From assembly GCF_010093625.1 (NCBI RefSeq), contig NW_022985387.1:138056-202055 (forward strand): a DNA stretch of 64,000 nt, read 5' to 3'. The position numbers and the translations under genes were made by a program. Source of the DNA: Macroventuria anomochaeta. Its lineage: Eukaryota; Ascomycota; Dothideomycetes; Pleosporales; Didymellaceae. Shown in pieces: positions 1 through 10,761 of the stretch. How positions within the stretch are numbered: the stretch's first letter is position 1; each line of letters opens with the position of its first letter. The notes beneath the pieces are model-generated. The model did no database searches, had not been told where the DNA came from, and saw only the letters and a list, made by a program, of their open reading frames with translations.

Positions 1-642
1 GGCAGTCCTTGTGGTCGATGGTGTTGGGATGGAGAGACATGAGCAAACCGTAGACACGTATGCTGTTGACCAGGTAGTGGGAGTGCATGTTGGCTTGGTA
101 GCTTTGACAGCACGCTTGACGGGTCCGACGCCTCCTCCAGCAGTGTAGGCGCTGTTCAGGTAAGTAGCAGTGACCGTGGAAGTCGTCAGTGTCATTGCCG
201 AGAGCCAGGTCTACCAAAATCAGCAGGATATAGAGGGTGCTTTAACTACAGAATGAGAACGTACTGAAGTAGTAGTGTCAGTGACAGTAGTGTATGTCGT
301 GATTGTTTCCTTGTTAGTCAAGGTCGTGGTGGTCGCTCCGCCGGTGCTAGTTGTGGTGACGGTGACCGTAGCACTGGCGAATATTTGTGTCGTCGTTTTC
401 GAACTGTGACGATTAGCAAGATCATAGGGAAATGAAGACGAAGAGACGACATACATGGTCGATGTAACAATGCCAATAAATTTTGGGCAGTAGGTAGTAG
501 CTACCGCTCTTTGGCAAGCGCAGTGATGAATGACAAAGTTGTTGACCTTGCAGAACAAAGCGTTGAGTGCTTTCTGATCTACGACTGGAGATGCAGATAC
601 GATGGCTGGAAGCAGAAGTGACAAGACGACCGAGGAACGCAT
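1..642 (-). CDS. Secreted Thr/Ser-rich protein, 3' end beyond window
   Basis: The start ATG at 642 opens a clear secretion signal (MRSSVVLSLLLPAIVSA). Exon 1 is 642-265 and ends in phase 0. The intron 264-211 begins GTACGT and ends GGTAG with a branch-like CTGAT. Exon 2 continues in frame from 210 to the left edge. After the signal come cysteines (CKVNNF, HHCACQ, YC) and a long Thr/Ser/Val tract typical of O-glycosylated fungal cell-surface or secreted proteins, with further cysteines (CSCLS) close to the edge. The family is not recognised. Reading on through the intron instead gives a stop soon after residue 140, so the spliced form is preferred. The C-terminus, and therefore any GPI signal, is outside the window. 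Confidence 0.6.
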
Positions 643-2632
643 GATAGAATGTTATGAGGGTGAGGAGCAGGGTGAGACCTGGGCAATGTCTGCCTAAGAT
701 GTTCTGCGAGTACAGATGCAAATCTTAGGATGTACTTATAGATGAAAGTTCAGTTTCTCGGCTGAATGTCTTGCACATTCTCGAACTCAACTCATCAACT
801 CAAGCCATGGAGAAGCCATGCTGTAAGGTGAAAGTCGAGGTGCAGTCTGATGTCGGCGACCCCCCTGGAGCCGTGAGTATGAAGGCAGATGAAGAAACAG
901 CTGCAACGTCTAGATCAGCCATCAGTTCTATCAAGAGCGCAGAGCTGAGAGCGACACTACGGACAGATGATAGCCTGTCTGTATTTTGAGGAAGGAGTTA
1001 CATTTTGTCCATGTCAAAGACGAGCACCTGGCAAGGCAAGCCTGGAGGACCCGTGACCCGACGCACGCAAGAAGTGTGTGCCTTGAAATACCATGGCTGA
1101 TAGGATTCACAACGAGTTCGAATGATAATTCGTTCGTAGTGAGTGGTGTTCGCCAACGGCCTTATTGGTCTGCAAGCAGCGTCAGTTACGAAGACGTGTG
1201 AAAGCACTCGCGGAATATTCACCGGCAGGAACATTGTTCAGCCCTGCTTAGCCCGGCATCTAGTACTAGAGCACAAATAAGGTTGCATCGAGGCTACACC
1301 GTGGCTGTTTGGCTGCCAGCAAACTAGCCTTTCCCCAGATAAAGGTTTTCGGTGCTTTCCTATTCGGTCGAATGACTTCTAGAATAGGCAAGGTCAAAGA
1401 AGCCGCTAGTCATCTTGTGGATTGACGATCATCCGTTGTCAATACTCGCTTCGTAGTGTAGGCTTCGAAGTGCCTTCGGCTGATGTGCTTTTGGCTGTTG
1501 TTGCAGGCACATACAATTTGATATTGCAGTCCCGGAGGCCTCTAGATTGCCGGTGTTGCAAGTAAGGTTCCATTCGACGTCTTGAAATGTACAAAATCGA
1601 AGTACATATCGTTCTTCCATGAACTGTCGCCATTTCGCCTGACTGCCATTAAAGTTTGGAGAATGGTGATTTCTCTCGACCAGACTAACAATAAACTTTG
1701 AACAGTGCACACCCTGGCAAGGAGGCCACGCGATGGTCACAACATGGAGGACCCAGAACACGGCTGTAGCAGGGTATGCAGTGTGCTCGCTATAGTCTTG
1801 TTAGCAGGCGATTCTACTTTGGACGATTAGATTAGATCTTTTGCGGATACTGACCCAGTGAAAGTCTCCAGGCTCCATATCTTCGAATCAGAGTACGCGA
1901 TCTTATAGCTGTAGTATGTTGTATAATTGGCGGGAGGTTTTCCGGAAGCTATCCAACGGTCACTGAGCAAGACAAGCTTGCAAGATAGGCTTGCATGTTG
2001 GCTTGATCATGACTCATGCTATCAGGGTGTCGTTGAGCCCTCAGCCGCAATCGTACAAGCCCCGCATCTGGATTGAACTCAGCGAAGTTGAGCTTCACAC
2101 CCGCCTGCCAGATCTATTCGGCCTCAGCTTTTTGTGTGCCCCCTTACAATAGAAGATCTCGAATGACTGGGAGTGTGTCCTTGACCTGCCTTGATCCAAC
2201 AAGAATGTCAGCCGGCTGGGTTGGTCGGTCGTGACAGCTCCTCTCCGCGCGAGAGGCATGTTGAGAGAACTCCGCTCGAGCCGTGGCGATGCATGCCTGC
2301 TGCCAATCACATCCCATCTCAGACAAACTCAGACATCACATCCTCCTTCCCTTGTTCACACGCCAGGCCAGCAACCGCATCCCTATTATTCACCCATCTA
2401 CAAAGCATTCGCCCTTCATAACCCACTGACCAGCTCTGGTATTGCTGGTAACGAACGAACATTGCCTGCCCCAGAGCACTGCGACCGCATCGCCCTCCTT
2501 CATACCCCGTGGTCCAAGTCCGAATCGTCCCTGCTCCGTGACAAAAGGCTGCCGATAGGTGATGAAGCGCCATATCGTCTCTTTCCATTCGAACCCTTAA
2601 GCCCTAAACGTTCGGTGGGAACACCAGATGTG
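643..2632. other. Gene-poor stretch
   Basis: About 2 kb without a convincing gene. Short open frames occur on both strands but none shows a recognisable domain, signal peptide or consistent splice signals. It contains the presumed promoter of the secreted protein on its left side and the 3' flank of the HET remnant on its right. Confidence 0.5.
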
Positions 2633-4055
2633 TCAAGACCGCAATCTCTTATATGCCTTGAGAAGTTCGCTATACAGTCTTCTTTTTGGTGCGGAGAGAG
2701 AAGTTGTCCTTCCCTGGTTCGACCAGCTGTCAATGTTGCAGCGAGTGCGCGCGCAGAGATACCGGCGACTATGTACCATTGCATCAGCGAGATTATGGAC
2801 GTGCACGAAGGCCATGCTGCATCCAGTTCCACGAATTGTATCTAGCGCCATGCCTTTGAGTCGAAGTAGGTCTGAAGTGGCACTAGGTAAAAGGCAGAGA
2901 GGTCGCCAGAGGCCGACGGAGTACTGGTGTCCAGTGTTTATGTTCGAATTGGAAAAGGTACTGACTTTCGAACTGAAGTTCGGTACTCACGGTGGCAAGT
3001 CATCAACGTGATCCTCGGCTTGTGAAGAACCTAGTGGAGTGTAGAGGACGAGAGCTGAAACGTTGAGATTTTGCTCTTTCTCAAAGAATCTATAGTTACC
3101 TCTGTGTAAACTTTGCTTGCACTGAGCGCATAATCTGGTACAATGGAGCTCGCGCTCAAGCTGTTGTCGTTTGTTGGGAATCCGAGAAGCCCGTAGATTT
3201 CGTCTCGCGGATCTGTGACCTCAAAGCTTCGGTCTAGGTCGAGTAGGTAGAGAAACGGGAGTGCTCTATAGTGGGTCGACGGTCGGCTGCTATTGCAGGA
3301 CTCGAAATGGTCTGGAATTCGGTGAACGGTGCTCGAATGCCACACGAAGAACGCGTTATGCAAATTCCTTGTCTGGAGAAGGCTTTGCAGTTGTTGCTTT
3401 CTTCGGATGCTATTGATAACCGAGCCCACGTATCTCCATGATATAGAGCAATTACCCCACATAAAAATGGCATCCTGAGCCAAAACGATGTCTTGTAAAA
3501 TAAAGCCGTGTGTACCATGTTTGGCGGAAAAACACCATGACTTCTCTCCAGAGATCGCAGTCTTCCATCGTGACACCGAACTTCTCAGAAACAAAGGGTA
3601 CGTGTTGAAGTGACCTGGTCTCATAGTGAGCTGATACGCGCTCGGTGTTGGCAAGTGCGCACAGCACGCCGAATGCACCACCTGCGTTGCCTGCATCATC
3701 GGCACCTAGCCACACGAAAACACGCCGCACGAGCATATATGGAAATCGTCTTGCGAACCTGAGTCCCCTTCTCTTTCCCGTCGCTCTGAATGATACACAA
3801 TGCATCAACCCAGATGACGCGGTCCCGTTTAACTTCTCGTACGCCTTTGAGCGTATCGTATAGGTTTTGGGTGACTGGGATCACGTTTTGCGTGGTCCGG
3901 TGTAGGACTCATGACACGAGAGCGCTCGAGCCCCATACATATGAAAGTGCTCCGTACCCGGGAATTGCGTCGTCCAGCCGGGCAGATTCCAGGTTGACCT
4001 CGACTGGGTCACTCAGAGCACCCTTGTAGATGCGCAGTAAGACGTGTCGCGGTAC
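2633..4055 (-). pseudogene. Decayed HET-domain (heterokaryon incompatibility) gene
   Basis: Read on the minus strand, successive pieces in different frames rebuild a HET-domain protein: YGALSYVWGS near 3940, then NLYDTLKGVREVKRDRVIWVDALCI (3870-3790; core motif xWVDALCIxQ), then VFVWLGADDAGNAGGAF (about 3730-3680), then DAIFMWGNCSISWRYVG (about 3460) and TDPRDEIYGLLGFP plus IVPDYALSASKVYTEVTI (about 3220-3090), then DHVDDLPP-stop-VPNFSS (about 3000) and LRLKGMALDTI (about 2850). An in-frame TGA lies at 3909-3911, a TGA replaces the usual Trp of LPxWVP at 2987-2989, and at least three frame changes occur. Intact relatives act as cytosolic triggers of vegetative incompatibility; this copy cannot give a full product. 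The 3' limit is approximate. Confidence 0.8.
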
Positions 4056-6045
4056 CGGTCGGTCTGTACAAGGTCTGACTGTACCCCTGACAGACTACCC
4101 TAGTCTAGTGTGTGACCGGTCACTGGCCTGAGGTCAGATATATAGTCGTCATCTCCCAGCTAGATAGCAATTCAGCGCAGTATTCCATCAACCCGATAGT
4201 CCTACGTTATCGTTTACCGTAGCTATCAGTATTCTACAGCGGCCCACGCCGCAACAAGACGTATGGAGTTGTCGTAGGGCATAGTTTCGTATAGGTTCGT
4301 TGTAGTGTCAATGACTCTATAACCATGTCTTTGGTGTTGATGCTGTCAATAAGTTCGCTTGGTGTGGCCTCAGCCCTCTTCTTGATCGATAACTTTGTGA
4401 TAGAGATCTGCGAGGTATCGTAACAGCGGATCGTGGAGAGGTGTGCGTCGATGTTGGGTTGATGTGATGGTGTGTATTGGTGACCAGAGAGTTTGTAACA
4501 TGAACGCCTGTGGCATGGTCGCCTCGTCGATAGTGATGGCGATCAGGAAATCATTTACTTGAACCAGGCTGCGACAGCCCTCTTCGTTGAAGGAGCTGCT
4601 GCACCATGGGTACCTTTGACGTCCGAAAACGAAGGTGCATGCTCATGATGCCCCTCGCTGGCTTTCTCCACGCTGGTATGGAGTGTCATGATGACCTGGT
4701 AAAGTTTGTCTTCGAGGCAGAGATTCTGCGAGTCGTTGGGATTCGATTGAGGGGATGCAATGGCCTGACACAAGGATGTGGGAATCTGAGAGGGACACCG
4801 AGCCATATGAACTCACCAGCAATACTTGCAGTTGCTTTTCCTGAACGGATCAGCTGTGACCGGCATCCTGCACGTAGCCGTCCGATGCAACTTAGCCATG
4901 ACAGCAGAGCTATACATTGCTCTTTCCCCTTCCCCGGACGCCAATCGTTGCCCATCATCGGTGCACGGTCAAGTGCTCATGTTGCACGCATTGCAAAGGG
5001 CACAGGGGTCGAGTGAACATGAGGCTGCAGCTGCGGAGATCTGATAATGGAAGGACGCAGCAGTTGCCCGATTAGGCTGACAAACGTCCGTGTGTAGATA
5101 TGTCCGGGACTGCAATTTGTGCATTTTGGCGAAGACGTACGACCAGCTTTAATGTTCTTGAGCTGGCAGTGGCTCTAGGAAGGCACGCATCTTGAACGCC
5201 ACTCTCCAGAGCTTTCTAGGACTGGTCTTGGCGCCCTGCCACTGCGGCACAACGCATCGACTTCAAGCAACGACCATCGACACGGTCATTTTTGGGGTTT
5301 AAACTTGAGATCCGCGGTTGTTGTAGGCACATGGGCCATGCTGATCGGTCGAAGTCAATCCAGACATCTTTCGAGATACGTCGTGCGTATTCGTCGAGTG
5401 CGGCCAACTTAGATTGTGCATTGGGGAGGAGAGCAGCGAGTCTGAAGGTAAGGCCGAAGACACTAGACATTAACACTAGCGGCCGGTGCATGTGACTACG
5501 CGGTTGGTAAGGCTGATGAGTGGAGGTCGAGAAGACGTCGATCACGTTCGATGGTGTTCTTTTAGCGCGATGTCATCCCTCTTTCTTTGGCTGCCGCTGG
5601 TGCAAGGCGGCTGATGGGCACTTCCGTCATGTCGAAGGAAGGCACGCCATCCCAGCCACCTTCTTCACCTTGCTGCGACGGCTGCTGTGTTCAGTCGAGC
5701 GCTTCTTCCTTTACGTGATCCTTGCGCAACGCTCGTTCAGCCCTCGAGCGAGCAACGGGCACCGCCTTTACCCCACCGCTTATCAATCTGCAATCTTGCG
5801 TGCAGCCATCAATAAACACGGCCGGCTGACCAAGGCACCGGGTCCCTTCGCTTCTGCTGTGTACTCGCTATATTCTTGCTGGATGTGCTCCTCTCCTCGC
5901 TGCATCTTTCGTTACACACAGACATCGTCATCGTCGAGGACGTGCCTTGTTTCATATCTCGGTCAGCACCAGCTACGCCTGCCTCTCCGGGCTGACTCGA
6001 CACAGTCGCGCGACTCCTTAATCAGGGGAAACTACACATATTACC
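4056..6045. other. Gene-poor stretch and leader of the Tcp11-family gene
   Basis: No gene supported. The last few hundred bases, pyrimidine-rich before the ATG at 6046, are probably promoter and 5' leader of the downstream gene. The overlapping short frames in 4555-5045 and 5520-6116 show no domain. Confidence 0.45.
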
Positions 6046-8985
6046 ATGTCTTTCAGCGACTCGGAAATCGATTTGGTGAGCTCGCAGCTGGAGCTGGGCA
6101 ACGACGACATCCCTGAGGAACCCGACATGCTCCCCTCAGACGACGCTGGCGACGGCCAGACATGCGCTCCTCCACCACGAATCGCCGCACGCTTCTACAG
6201 ACACTCGAACAACCGCCGAAAATCGTCCGCGACGTCATCCCGCCGCAACTCGCTCTCTTCGACCCACTCTCACACCTCGAACCGCTCCACCATACGCAAC
6301 AGCTGCCAGAGCCACCACATTGCCCAGCATCTCCGCCGCGTATCGATCCTTGAAACCCGCAAAGCTCGATTGGCTGACCGAGCGGCCCATGCTGAGCAGG
6401 TTCGTTTGCGCGCCGCAGCGGCCAAGGCGACACCACGTGTTTCGAACAGCGAAGAGAAAGCGTTGGCTGCCAAAGAGGCCCGCGAAAGGCATCTCGCACA
6501 GGTGGCAGCATCATGCGCCGAGGAAGTACGCAGGGCCAAGAAGATAGCAGAGGACATGAAAGAGCGCAAGGCCGCCGAAGAACGCAGATACCGCCTCGAA
6601 ATGGAGGAAAAACATGCCGAGGCAGAAAGGAGGCGCTTGGAGTACAAACGCAGCCCTCGCAGGCCGAGAACTGCGAGCTCGCCTCCCGCTGATGCGAAGA
6701 AAGCCACCCAGCAACCACCCGCACCAACTTCTGAGGACGCCGCAAAACGCATTCAGTCTGCATGGAGGGCGAGAACTAGGAAGAACATCGTCGATGTATG
6801 GCTGGAGACTGGACTTTCAATCGAGAAGATCAGCAGCACAAGTTTTGAGGCTATCACTGCCATGCTTGCTGATGAGAAGCTCCTGAAGATGACCGAGAAG
6901 GTCATGGAACTATTCGTTCTGCTACCAGACCCAGACCCAGCTGCCCGCAGTACAGCTGTTCGAACATTCCTCTCTTCGTATCTTATTCTAGGGCACCCTA
7001 CGAACGTGCTGAGCCGCGACGGCGATCAGGAGCAGGATCTCATTACCAAGGCTAAGGATTTGGTGCTCTCCTTCGAATCAGCTTTTGGAAAACTCACAAC
7101 CTTCAACTACTATACTCCTTCGCCTACCAGGACCGAGACGGTGTTGTTGGCTCACAGCGCCTTTGTGACGGCCTTCAATGACTGGAAAGCTCGCGATTCA
7201 TCTGCTCTTGTCGAGACCATGGTCGCGTCTTTCGTTAGTCTCGATGAGATTTGGCAGAGCGTCAAAGATGCAACTGTTGAAGAGGTTGCGAACGAGTACA
7301 GGACAGGCATTCGAGACAACCAAGCCATCTTGCTCAGCAGGATCAAGAAGCTAGCAGGACCAGACAAGGCATTGACCTTGATTCGCAAGGCTATTCGGGA
7401 AGGTCGCAGATCAAGACCCAAGAAGCGACCTGCTGGAGAGACGGTCCGACCGCGAGTCGCTGTCGATGTGTCTTCTGGCTTGCCTATTGAGGGCGAGAGT
7501 GCCGCCATGCAAGCTGAGGCCGCCTCTGAGCTTGCTGCTTCTGGTCAAGCGGCACGTGTTGGATCTGCGACACAAGGTCACCAGGCTCAGTCATTGTCAA
7601 AAGTCTTCACTGTCGTGCCAGACAATCGTGTGCTTGTTCACGAGCTGTCCGTCGACAAAGAGTACCGCATCGATGCATCGCCAACTGCTGACCTGAGAGA
7701 TGCTCTCAACCGCGAGTTGTGCGACGCCATGTGCAAAGGCTTCGAGGACGGTGACAGTGCGCAATGGACAGCCGCCATGGCAGAGAATATTCGTGCGAAG
7801 CTGTTGCGCCTGTTGAAGGCAGGGAACTCGATGCATACTCTGATCTCAGAGACCTTGGATCTAGATCACATCAACAAGCAGTGCAGTCAAGGGTTGTTCT
7901 CATATGAGAAGTTCTTCGGTTTCATCGCCAATATTCTGCCTAAGCTCTGTGCTCCCTTCCGGGACGCTCAGGTCAAAGAGTTGGCGGATGAGCTACAGAA
8001 GGAGGGCGAGCTCGCTGAGATGGTGGAGAAGTTATTCAAACTTCTGCACGTTATCGACCTCCTATCGCTGGACTACTCGAACTTCCTTCTTATGAACGCT
8101 GCGCCAACTCTGATCAAGGAAGCCACTGGGTACGAGCAACGCATGTTCGCACAGGACCTGGAAGAGGGCAGTATCACTTTGGAACGTACACGGCGCTGGT
8201 GGCGTAGTGCAGCTATCAACATGCATACCGAAGCAGATCGCCGTGACCCTTGGGCCCAGCATAACCCCATGAACCGACCAACAGCACACAAGATCTACGC
8301 TCGCGGCCTCATTGACCTCGCAATCTCTGTTCCACCACTTCGAGACTCTGAGCTCCCAGAGACTCTTGCGCTAGACCGAGCTCGTATCTCCCGTATTCGC
8401 GAAGATGCTCTGCGTATCACCACCATTGGCGGCATTTTGCTTACAGCCAAGAACCTCCTCAAGCGTGACGTCCGCTCGCAATGGAAGCCTCAAGCAACTC
8501 GTATGTGGGAGGTCCTGAAGGATGGCTACATGAAGGATCCCACCACTCCTTTGAAGATCTCCTCTCTGCTTGAGTCTTCCCACAATATGCCGCCCTCCAC
8601 CCGCGCACAGCTGTCCTCCACAGTTACTCGCCTCTTGACTCAAGCCGAATCTGGTAAGCTTTCCGATCCGGTCACCAAGGTCCTCTTCCAGCGCCTCAAG
8701 ACGCACATCTTCAACCGCGTGTCAGCTAGCAGCTCAGGCGAACGTGTCAAGGCCGCCAGTACAGCCACTGAAGGGCTTGCAACGACCGGTCTTGCAGAGT
8801 TTGTACCTCAGGTTGCTGATATATGCGAGCAACTAAGCAAGGTTGGAGAAGTTGACCGCAAGGCGCATGGCAAGTGGTATGAGGAGATCGCTGAGCAAAT
8901 GGAGAACGAGCCACTTGAGGGCGAGGGGGAGGAGCTGACGAGGAGTGAGAGCGGTGGCTCTGCTGCTTCAGGTTCGTCTTCGTGA
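6046..8985 (+). CDS. Tcp11/SOK1-family protein with IQ motif
   Basis: A single 979-residue frame from ATG (context ACCATGTC) to TGA. Order of regions: acidic Ser-rich N-terminus, a Lys/Arg/Glu/Ala-rich predicted coiled coil at about 100-210, an IQ-type calmodulin-binding motif (AAKRIQSAWRAR, about 231-244), then the long helical T-complex 11 domain from about 290. The Tcp11 signature is the stretch HVIDLLSLDYSNFLLMNAAP with the following YEQRMFAQDLE at about 685-715. In yeast the family member Sok1 suppresses loss of cAMP-dependent kinase; in mammals Tcp11 relates to sperm function. A role in cAMP/PKA signalling is inferred from family only. The C-terminus is acidic and Ser/Gly-rich. No intron is needed. 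Confidence 0.88.
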   Translation: MSFSDSEIDLVSSQLELGNDDIPEEPDMLPSDDAGDGQTCAPPPRIAARFYRHSNNRRKSSATSSRRNSLSSTHSHTSNRSTIRNSCQSHHIAQHLRRVSILETRKARLADRAAHAEQVRLRAAAAKATPRVSNSEEKALAAKEARERHLAQVAASCAEEVRRAKKIAEDMKERKAAEERRYRLEMEEKHAEAERRRLEYKRSPRRPRTASSPPADAKKATQQPPAPTSEDAAKRIQSAWRARTRKNIVDVWLETGLSIEKISSTSFEAITAMLADEKLLKMTEKVMELFVLLPDPDPAARSTAVRTFLSSYLILGHPTNVLSRDGDQEQDLITKAKDLVLSFESAFGKLTTFNYYTPSPTRTETVLLAHSAFVTAFNDWKARDSSALVETMVASFVSLDEIWQSVKDATVEEVANEYRTGIRDNQAILLSRIKKLAGPDKALTLIRKAIREGRRSRPKKRPAGETVRPRVAVDVSSGLPIEGESAAMQAEAASELAASGQAARVGSATQGHQAQSLSKVFTVVPDNRVLVHELSVDKEYRIDASPTADLRDALNRELCDAMCKGFEDGDSAQWTAAMAENIRAKLLRLLKAGNSMHTLISETLDLDHINKQCSQGLFSYEKFFGFIANILPKLCAPFRDAQVKELADELQKEGELAEMVEKLFKLLHVIDLLSLDYSNFLLMNAAPTLIKEATGYEQRMFAQDLEEGSITLERTRRWWRSAAINMHTEADRRDPWAQHNPMNRPTAHKIYARGLIDLAISVPPLRDSELPETLALDRARISRIREDALRITTIGGILLTAKNLLKRDVRSQWKPQATRMWEVLKDGYMKDPTTPLKISSLLESSHNMPPSTRAQLSSTVTRLLTQAESGKLSDPVTKVLFQRLKTHIFNRVSASSSGERVKAASTATEGLATTGLAEFVPQVADICEQLSKVGEVDRKAHGKWYEEIAEQMENEPLEGEGEELTRSESGGSAASGSSS

Positions 8986-9468
8986 GCGAGCAGTCTGTTC
9001 TTTCTACGCTTTCTTTCCATGGAAACGGGACTTGGATGTACGGCGTTTGCATCTGTCACTTTTCTGTACACAGTCTGTTCTCTTTCCTGCTTGTGCCACA
9101 TTCATACCCGTTCTGGTTCGGTGCGTTCTGCATGGCGTTGGGGTGGTCTTTCTGTGTGGTAGCACTATACATGGGTCTCAATGGCTTGTCATCTTTCATT
9201 GTTATGGAGCACGCTAATTTGGAAGGCGAATATATGATGACTGGGATGATGCTATTCTATCAGCAGGAAACAGTGCATGGATGTGAAGCAATGATACGTG
9301 TAAATCGACTATCCCGGCAGATGCAACGTAGCTATAACACCGAAACTCAATCGCTGATGTGAATGCTCACTCCTGTAGTCCCCTTGTACATGCAATCACC
9401 ATTCTTGGTAAATTCCTGTTCACAGTGTCGAAGCTGAGGCCGGCGCTACAGGCAATCGAAATGGCGTT
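8986..9468. other. Convergent 3' flanks
   Basis: The interval lies between two converging genes and holds their presumed 3' untranslated regions. A frame of about 126 codons overlaps here but begins without ATG and has no domain. Confidence 0.4.
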
Positions 9469-9815
9469 CTAAAGATATTCCATCTCACATTGTTCGATCG
9501 TCTCCTGTGATACATTAGTGAGCGCTCAATCCTCTGTTGAAAGCTTTTTGGTCAAAACATACATCGTCGAGCCAGCAGGGTGCTGAGAGGTACCATTTGC
9601 GGAGCTTGAACTGTCCAGCATAAGTAATGTTGTCCTAGATTCACCTGGCCAAGGGGCCTATTTACCTTCAATCTGTAGTTTCCCGCTCCAAATCTCTCCT
9701 TGCAGATTTCTACAAGCTTGTCGTCGTCGATGTATCTATTCTCGATAACTTGTGGAGGAGAGTGCATTGGTGCCGCAGTGGGAAACACAGATGGCGGCAA
9801 CACTTTGGCTGTCAT
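9469..9815 (-). CDS. Small conserved-looking protein, three exons
   Basis: A 77-residue protein assembled from exon 1 9815-9666, exon 2 9610-9563 (48 bases) and exon 3 9504-9469. Both introns have good signals: 9665-9611 starts GTAAAT and ends GGACAG; 9562-9505 starts GTATGT, has branch CACTAAT and ends CACAG. All joints are phase 0. The core reads DDDKLVEICKERFGAGNYRLK, then FKLRKWYLSAPCWLDD, then ETIEQCEMEYL-stop; this helical segment followed by a W-Y-L-S-A-P turn looks like one compact domain. An in-frame ATG at 9944 could extend the N-terminus by 43 residues, but that part is low complexity and a TTTACAG acceptor lies just before 9815, so the true start is uncertain. Function unknown. 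Confidence 0.6.
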
Positions 9816-10761
9816 GACCGCTGCAGCCACCTGTAAAGCGGCTATGGGGGTCTCAGGCTTCTGCAGAGTTGTGAGGTGAAGTTTAATGGATGAGGCGTGA
9901 GTGGGATGAGGGGTGATTTCCCGGCAAGGCGCGGGTCGGACCACTGCAGTCAGTCACGCAAAGGGTACCGAGGGGCACTGCCCGATGGCTGTGTGAAGAA
10001 AGCCTAATAGAGAGCCTATGAGGCGCATTGGGCTGCCACGTCTCTTGGGCTCACCTGGCGCAGCACGTCTGTCTGAGGACCAGATCGAGTCTGCACTTTG
10101 CCTTCTTCAATTCCGAAGCCTGCCTTTAAACAGCAAGGTTGTTCGCCTCCAAGCTGCAGTACAAGAGGCGGGGCTTAGGTGTTCATGGGGCGAATGAAAT
10201 TTCGACGAGAGGTGTCCTTCATACCTTGCGTGGATGACATTCGTTATCAGAACTGGGTAGTGTCACCAGAGGGTTGACAGGGCTCCGATATGAGGCGAGT
10301 GGACCTAGATCTCAGCTCACTTGAGCTCTGTTTGACAATGCGGATTGGCTTCTCGCAGAACGATCAAGCAGTGATGATGTGTTGGCGATGCATGAGCATG
10401 TCGTTAGCCTGCCAGACCTGCAGGGTGTTGCGCATGCCTCCAAGCGTTGAAACGCAGCGATTGCAAGTGGTGAGTCGGATTCCGGTCACATTGACCGGAT
10501 ACTGTACTAATCGAGTGGGACGGGTTCCTACGTGCTTTTGACACTTGTGGGGTGTTTGTGATTCCGACGCAGCTACCGCAATGACGATGTTGGGAAGGAC
10601 GCTAGCAGTCGAAACGGGTTAGCTTAATCTGCAGTTGGCTCTCAGCCTTCTCCGCCCACAACACATGCCTATGCAGTATTGAAATTCGTTGCCTCGCTGC
10701 AACGAACTATGTTCGATGGCTGCACTCAATAGCCCTGCCTTGTCCAAGGACATATACATAC
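9816..10761. other. Intergenic, divergent promoters
   Basis: About 0.95 kb between divergently transcribed genes. No additional gene is supported; a short frame at 10290-10541 has no recognisable content. Confidence 0.4.

Noticed and set aside
2231..2845. 204-codon plus frame
   Set aside because: Begins with GTG and its 3' part overlaps the HET remnant on the other strand; no recognisable content.
8982..9362. 126-codon hydrophobic plus frame after the Tcp11-family gene
   Set aside because: No ATG at the start and located in the 3' flank; hydrophobicity reflects T-rich sequence.
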